From assembly GCA_051881455.1 (NCBI GenBank), contig JBJEPX010000074.1, positions 1 through 27,464 on the forward strand: a stretch of 27,464 nt of DNA, read 5' to 3'. The number at the start of each line of letters is the position of its first letter. Position 1 is the first letter of the stretch. The translations under genes were made by a program, and so were the position numbers. The notes below the pieces were generated by a model, which was not told the DNA's origin, made no database searches, and saw nothing but the letters and a program-made list of their open reading frames with translations. Origin of the DNA: Fimenecus sp051881455. Lineage in GTDB: Bacteria > Bacillota > Clostridia > Oscillospirales > Acutalibacteraceae. Below, piece after piece: positions 23,971 to 27,464 of the stretch.

Positions 23971-24738
23971 TTACGATTCTTTAATTTTCTTAATAGCTCC
24001 CTTTTCAAGGCGGCTGACCTGCGCCTGACTTATGCCCACTTCCTTTGCAACCTCCATCTGTGTTTTGCCTTGCATAAAGCGGAGATTGAGAATTTGCTTT
24101 TCACGGTCTCCAAGGTGTTTTATTGCCTCTTTTATGGAGATTTCGTTAAGCCAGTCCTCGTCGCTTTCTGCTCCGCCTACTTGGTCCATAACATAAATTG
24201 TGTCGCCGCCGTCGGAATATACAGGCTCATAAAGGGATATGGGCTCAACTATCGCTTCAAGTGCCAGCACCACATCCACAGGCTCTAATTCCATCTCTTT
24301 TGCAATTTCTTCAATCGTGGCGTCCCTGCCTAAATCGTTTTGAATACGCTCCTTAATTTGCATGGCGTGGTAGGCGGTGTCCCTTAAAGAACGGCTCACC
24401 CTGATTGTGTTGTAATCCCTTAGATACCGCCTGATTTCACCAATAATCATAGGCACGGCATATGTGGAAAAGCGCACATTCTGCGTAATGTCAAAATTGT
24501 CAATCGCTTTTATAAGACCGATACACCCCACCTGAAAAAGGTCGTCGGGATTTTCGCCGCGGTTGGCAAAACGCTGAATAACCGAAAGCACAAGGCGCAG
24601 ATTACCCTCAATTAACTGACTGCGCGCCTTTTCGTCGCCTGCCTTTACCTTTTTTAAAAGTTCTATCTTTTCCGCTTCTTTAAGGACTTTCAGTTTTGAT
24701 GTATTCACTCCGCATATTTCAACTCTGTTATACTGCAC
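23971..24738 (-). CDS. sigG: Forespore-specific sigma factor G
   Basis: Sigma-G directs late gene expression in the engulfed forespore. The 255 residues match SigG: the VEICGVNTSKL start (6-16), region 2 with NLRLVLSVIQRF (46-57) and DLFQVGCIGL, the MIIGEIRRYLRD segment (98-108), and region 4 with TQMEVAKEVGISQAQVSRLE. Glu44 lies where B. subtilis SigG has Asn45. The ATG follows AAGGAAGAG. Unlike Bacillus there is no spoIIGA-sigE upstream; glmS lies there, with a terminator between. I see no convincing sigma-F or sigma-G promoter in the 100 nt before the start. ylmC/ymxH lies downstream. Confidence 0.96.
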   Translation of the reverse strand: MQYNRVEICGVNTSKLKVLKEAEKIELLKKVKAGDEKARSQLIEGNLRLVLSVIQRFANRGENPDDLFQVGCIGLIKAIDNFDITQNVRFSTYAVPMIIGEIRRYLRDYNTIRVSRSLRDTAYHAMQIKERIQNDLGRDATIEEIAKEMELEPVDVVLALEAIVEPISLYEPVYSDGGDTIYVMDQVGGAESDEDWLNEISIKEAIKHLGDREKQILNLRFMQGKTQMEVAKEVGISQAQVSRLEKGAIKKIKES

Positions 24739-24780
24739 ATAACTCTTCCTTTACTGTTTTATGTAGAGCGGAGTCGGACG

Positions 24781-24812
24781 AAAAAAGCTCCTGCTTTATT
24801 ATGAGCAGGAGC
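24781..24812 (-). terminator. Intrinsic terminator after glmS
   Basis: On the minus strand GCTCCTGCT pairs perfectly with AGCAGGAGC (9 bp, arms 24804-24812 and 24787-24795) around an 8-nt loop, followed by six T (24781-24786). It lies between glmS and sigG and insulates sigG from glmS transcription. Confidence 0.92.
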
Positions 24813-24851
24813 CTGATATTTTATAATATTTTTCAAAAATAATTCTCTTCT

Positions 24852-26669
24852 TTATTCCACCGTTACCGATTTTGCAAGATTTCTCGGCTTGTCAACATCA
24901 CAACCGCGCAAAACCGTTGTGTGATATGCCAAGAGCTGTAAGGGAACAACCGTCAGAGACGGGGTGAGGAACCTTGAAGCGTCCGGAATATATATAACCT
25001 CGTCTGCCACTTCTTCAATGCCCTTTGCGCCCTCTTTGACAACAGCGATAACATATGCGCCTCTTGCGTGTACTTCCTTGATATTTGATATCATTTTGCC
25101 GTACAACGCATCATCGGTGGCAACGGCGGCTACTATTGTGCCCTCCTCAACAAGGGAAATTGTGCCGTGTTTTAATTCGCCCGCACCGTAGCCCTCACAG
25201 TGGATATACGAAATCTCTTTAAGCTTTAAGGAGCCTTCAAGACAAAGGGGATAGTCAATACCTCTGCCGATAAAAAACATATGCTCTTTTTTGCTTACCG
25301 ACTTTGCAAGCTGTGCGGTTTTTTCATCGGTATTGAGTGCTAGTTGGATTTTTTCGGGAAGAGAAAGTAGTTCGTCGGTGAATGTTTTTAACTCGCTTTC
25401 CGAAATACAGCCTTTTTCATACGATAAATACGATGCCAAGACATAAGAAACGCCAAGCTGTGCCGAAAATGCCTTCGTTGTGGCAACGGCGATTTCCGCC
25501 CCTGCATTTGTGTATATCACACCGTCACTCTCTCTTGCAATGGTGCTATACATAACATTTACGATTGAGAGGGTAAATGCGCCCCGTTTTTTTGCCTCTC
25601 TTAAAGATGCAAGGGTGTCTGCCGTTTCACCTGACTGACTAATGAATATGCAAAGGTCGTCCTTTTCGATAATGGGATTTCTGTATCTGAATTCGCTGGC
25701 GATATCAACTGTAACAGGTATTCTTGCCATATCCTCAATAATATATTTTGCCGTCATTCCCACATGGTAGGCACTTCCGCATGCAACAATGTAAATTCTT
25801 TGAAGATTTTTCACAAATCCCTCGGGGAATTCAAAAGGCAACTGTATTTTACCGTTTTTAATAATCGGAGAAACAGTATCTTTGACCGCTTTTGGCTGCT
25901 CGTAAATTTCCTTTTCCATAAAGCAGTCATATCCGCCCTTTTCGGCATCGTCAACGCTTAAATTCACTTTTTTTATTTCAGCATTTCTCTTTTCTCCGCT
26001 CTTGTCATATACCTTTATGCTGTCTTTTCCTATTTCAATAAATTCACCGTCGTTAACAATATAACACTCATTTGTATAGGGGAGCAGGGCGGGTATATCC
26101 GAGGCTAAATAGTTTTCATTTTCCCCCTTGCCCACAATTAACGGACTGTCCTTTTTCATTGCGAAAACCTTGCCGTCTTCATTTTTCACAAGCATAGCTA
26201 CTGCATATGAGCCTTCAAGACGCTGTGAAGCTTTAATCATTGTGCCTATTGCGTCGCCGTCAAAAAGATAATCAAAAAGCTGGGCGATAACCTCTGTATC
26301 CGTTTCGGATTTGAATTCGTATCCCTTATCCGTAAGCTCTTTTTTTATTTCAAGATAGTTTTCGATAATGCCGTTGTGAACAAGCGTTACAATGCCGTTT
26401 TGCGATTTGTGGGGGTGAGCGTTAGCCTTATCGGGTATGCCGTGGGTTGCCCATCTTGTGTGACCTATTCCCACCGTGCCGCAGGGATTTTTTTGGTTTA
26501 CAGCATTTTGCAGATTGTCAATTCTGCCCTTTTCTTTTATTACTGAAATTTCATCGCCTTTAACGGCAATACCTGCCGAGTCATAGCCCCTGTATTCGAG
26601 GCGGCGAAGACCCTCAATAAGTATGGGAGCAGCCTGCTCCTCTCCGATGTAACCTACTATTCCGCACAT
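24852..26669 (-). CDS. glmS: Glutamine-fructose-6-phosphate aminotransferase (isomerizing)
   Basis: GlmS makes glucosamine-6-phosphate from fructose-6-phosphate and glutamine, the entry step to UDP-GlcNAc and peptidoglycan. At 605 residues it is full length. The N-terminal glutaminase begins MCGIVGYIG with nucleophile Cys2 and has RRLEYRGYDSAG, GHTRWATHG and the HNGIIEN segment. Two SIS domains follow, with ISQSGETADT and KLKEISYIHCEG, and the conserved tail DKPRNLAKSVTVE. A strong AGGAGG site precedes the ATG. Only 78 nt separate it from the divergent gene, too little for the glmS ribozyme that often controls this gene in Firmicutes. It works in the same pathway as the glmU in this window. 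Confidence 0.97.
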   Translation of the reverse strand: MCGIVGYIGEEQAAPILIEGLRRLEYRGYDSAGIAVKGDEISVIKEKGRIDNLQNAVNQKNPCGTVGIGHTRWATHGIPDKANAHPHKSQNGIVTLVHNGIIENYLEIKKELTDKGYEFKSETDTEVIAQLFDYLFDGDAIGTMIKASQRLEGSYAVAMLVKNEDGKVFAMKKDSPLIVGKGENENYLASDIPALLPYTNECYIVNDGEFIEIGKDSIKVYDKSGEKRNAEIKKVNLSVDDAEKGGYDCFMEKEIYEQPKAVKDTVSPIIKNGKIQLPFEFPEGFVKNLQRIYIVACGSAYHVGMTAKYIIEDMARIPVTVDIASEFRYRNPIIEKDDLCIFISQSGETADTLASLREAKKRGAFTLSIVNVMYSTIARESDGVIYTNAGAEIAVATTKAFSAQLGVSYVLASYLSYEKGCISESELKTFTDELLSLPEKIQLALNTDEKTAQLAKSVSKKEHMFFIGRGIDYPLCLEGSLKLKEISYIHCEGYGAGELKHGTISLVEEGTIVAAVATDDALYGKMISNIKEVHARGAYVIAVVKEGAKGIEEVADEVIYIPDASRFLTPSLTVVPLQLLAYHTTVLRGCDVDKPRNLAKSVTVE

Positions 26670-26747
26670 AAATATGCCTCCTATACGCTTTGGTTTGGTA
26701 TTTTTTCTTTTTTTAATGACAATAATAATTCAAAAGGGGGCAGTAAT

Positions 26748-27464
26748 ATGGAATTAACATATTTAAAGCTTGATGCGAAAAAAAATCTTGTTAATAATCA
26801 GGCAAAACTGTTTTTTGCGTCAATTTTTCCTTATGTAACTATTTTTTCACTTGCCGTATTGAATTATTATTTGTATTATTTGTTAAGAAAAAGCGATTTT
26901 TCCTTTATCCCGTATGCTTCATCATATGCCGATGTAATAAGACCGATACTTTTTACCGTAAGTATTGCACTGTCGGTTTTGCTTTGGCGCGCTTCAAGAC
27001 TGTGCGCGAATAAATACTTCTTTTTGAAAAGCAGAGGCGAAAAAGCAACCTTTGCCGCCGCGGTGAAAAGCATAGGTTTTAAGCAATGCTTAACATTTTT
27101 GATGACGGATATTCTGCGTTTTTTCCTTTCCCTTGCGTGGCTTGCGTTTTATTTTGCTCCGTCGGCAATAACGGGGGGAATACTTTTTTATGCGCTGAAA
27201 ACAGGGGAGTACGGCAACAAAGTTTTGCTTACTCTTTTTGTTTCCTGCCTGATGCTTTTCGTAGTAGGTACGGTGTTCTTTTATATCACTCTTAAAAGAT
27301 ATTCAATGTGCGAGGGGGTGATTTTCTCCGAAAAAGAAACAGACTCTCTGCGAGTAATAGAAAAAAGCATTGAGCTTATGGAAGGCAACACGGTAAAATA
27401 TGCAAGATATTGTGTTTCCTTTTGGGGTTGGAAAATTCTTTGTCTGCTTTTAATTCCCCTTGTT
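26748..27464 (+). CDS. Membrane protein, DUF975-like (3' end outside window)
   Basis: An open frame of 239 codons runs without a stop to the window end. The start MELTYLKLDAKKNL follows AAGGGGG at a 7-nt spacing. Hydrophobic segments lie near residues 23-45, 63-82, 124-150 and 160-180, with a last one beginning at about 226. The segment around 203-235 (IEKSIELMEGN, then VSFWGWKILCLL) resembles the signature of DUF975-type integral membrane proteins, but I cannot confirm this. Function unknown. It is divergent from glmS and shares the 78-nt spacer with it; no clear promoter is seen there. Confidence 0.75.
   Translation, partial: MELTYLKLDAKKNLVNNQAKLFFASIFPYVTIFSLAVLNYYLYYLLRKSDFSFIPYASSYADVIRPILFTVSIALSVLLWRASRLCANKYFFLKSRGEKATFAAAVKSIGFKQCLTFLMTDILRFFLSLAWLAFYFAPSAITGGILFYALKTGEYGNKVLLTLFVSCLMLFVVGTVFFYITLKRYSMCEGVIFSEKETDSLRVIEKSIELMEGNTVKYARYCVSFWGWKILCLLLIPLV

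Noticed and set aside
24796..24803. CATAATA on the minus strand as a sigma-G type -10 box before sigG
   Set aside because: It is the loop of the glmS terminator, and no matching -35 element lies 17-18 nt upstream.
26683..26720. Promoters for glmS or the divergent membrane gene in their shared spacer
   Set aside because: The spacer is T-rich and several weak boxes can be drawn, but none has both boxes at a proper distance.
26670..26747. glmS ribozyme or other riboswitch before glmS
   Set aside because: The spacer is only 78 nt, AT-rich, and shows no paired core of the needed size.

Overview
The window looks like chromosome of an endospore-forming member of the Clostridia (Bacillota), probably an Oscillospiraceae/Ruminococcaceae-type gut organism. 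The evidence is gene content and order: a clear sigma-G gene, a YlmC/YmxH protein, RqcP, HemZ, a ZapA-U32 pair, strong AGGAGG-type ribosome binding sites and sigma-A promoters with 17-bp spacers. Most of the sequence is core housekeeping. I see no prophage, insertion sequence, CRISPR array, rRNA or tRNA.

Layout. Positions 1-160 hold a leftward promoter for a gene outside the window and the terminator of the next gene. On the minus strand from 7.6 kb down to 0.16 kb lie glmU, pth and mfd (one operon from a promoter at 7664-7692), then an LTA-synthase/OpgB-like phosphoglycerol transferase with its own promoter. A divergent promoter at 7747-7775 starts a long, tightly packed plus-strand run: recJ, rel, dtd, an MBL hydrolase, hemZ, a uridine-kinase-like kinase, a SpoVB/MurJ-type flippase, mazG, hup and rqcP (7.8-18.8 kb). 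A terminator follows hup. From 18.83 to 20.69 kb is a small accessory islet: palindromic repeats surround one gene encoding a zinc-metallopeptidase-like domain fused to a GNAT acetyltransferase. Minus-strand genes then run down from 26.7 kb: glmS (with terminator), sigG, ylmC/ymxH, and a zapA-U32 peptidase-dut operon. A truncated membrane-protein gene starts divergently from glmS and runs off the right edge.

How the genes fit together. GlmS and GlmU feed UDP-GlcNAc synthesis for the wall, and the flippase and phosphoglycerol transferase act later in envelope assembly. Mfd, RecJ, Dut and MazG protect DNA and the nucleotide pool. Pth, Dtd, RqcP and Rel deal with peptidyl-tRNA, mischarged tRNA, stalled ribosomes and starvation. 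Compared with the Bacillus subtilis order (glmU ... pth ... mfd ... yabM-yabN-yabO-yabP-yabQ-divIC), this window carries both halves of that cluster, inverted relative to each other and separated by the recJ-to-kinase block. yabP/yabQ/divIC are absent just where the repeat-flanked islet begins.

Most notable: the GlmU uridyltransferase domain lacks both active-site residues normally found in its signature loop (Arg to Tyr, Lys to Pro); the repeat-flanked metallopeptidase-GNAT fusion has no function I can assign; and a terminator-like hairpin after sigG contains the ribosome binding site of ylmC/ymxH. I found no convincing complete new multi-gene system.
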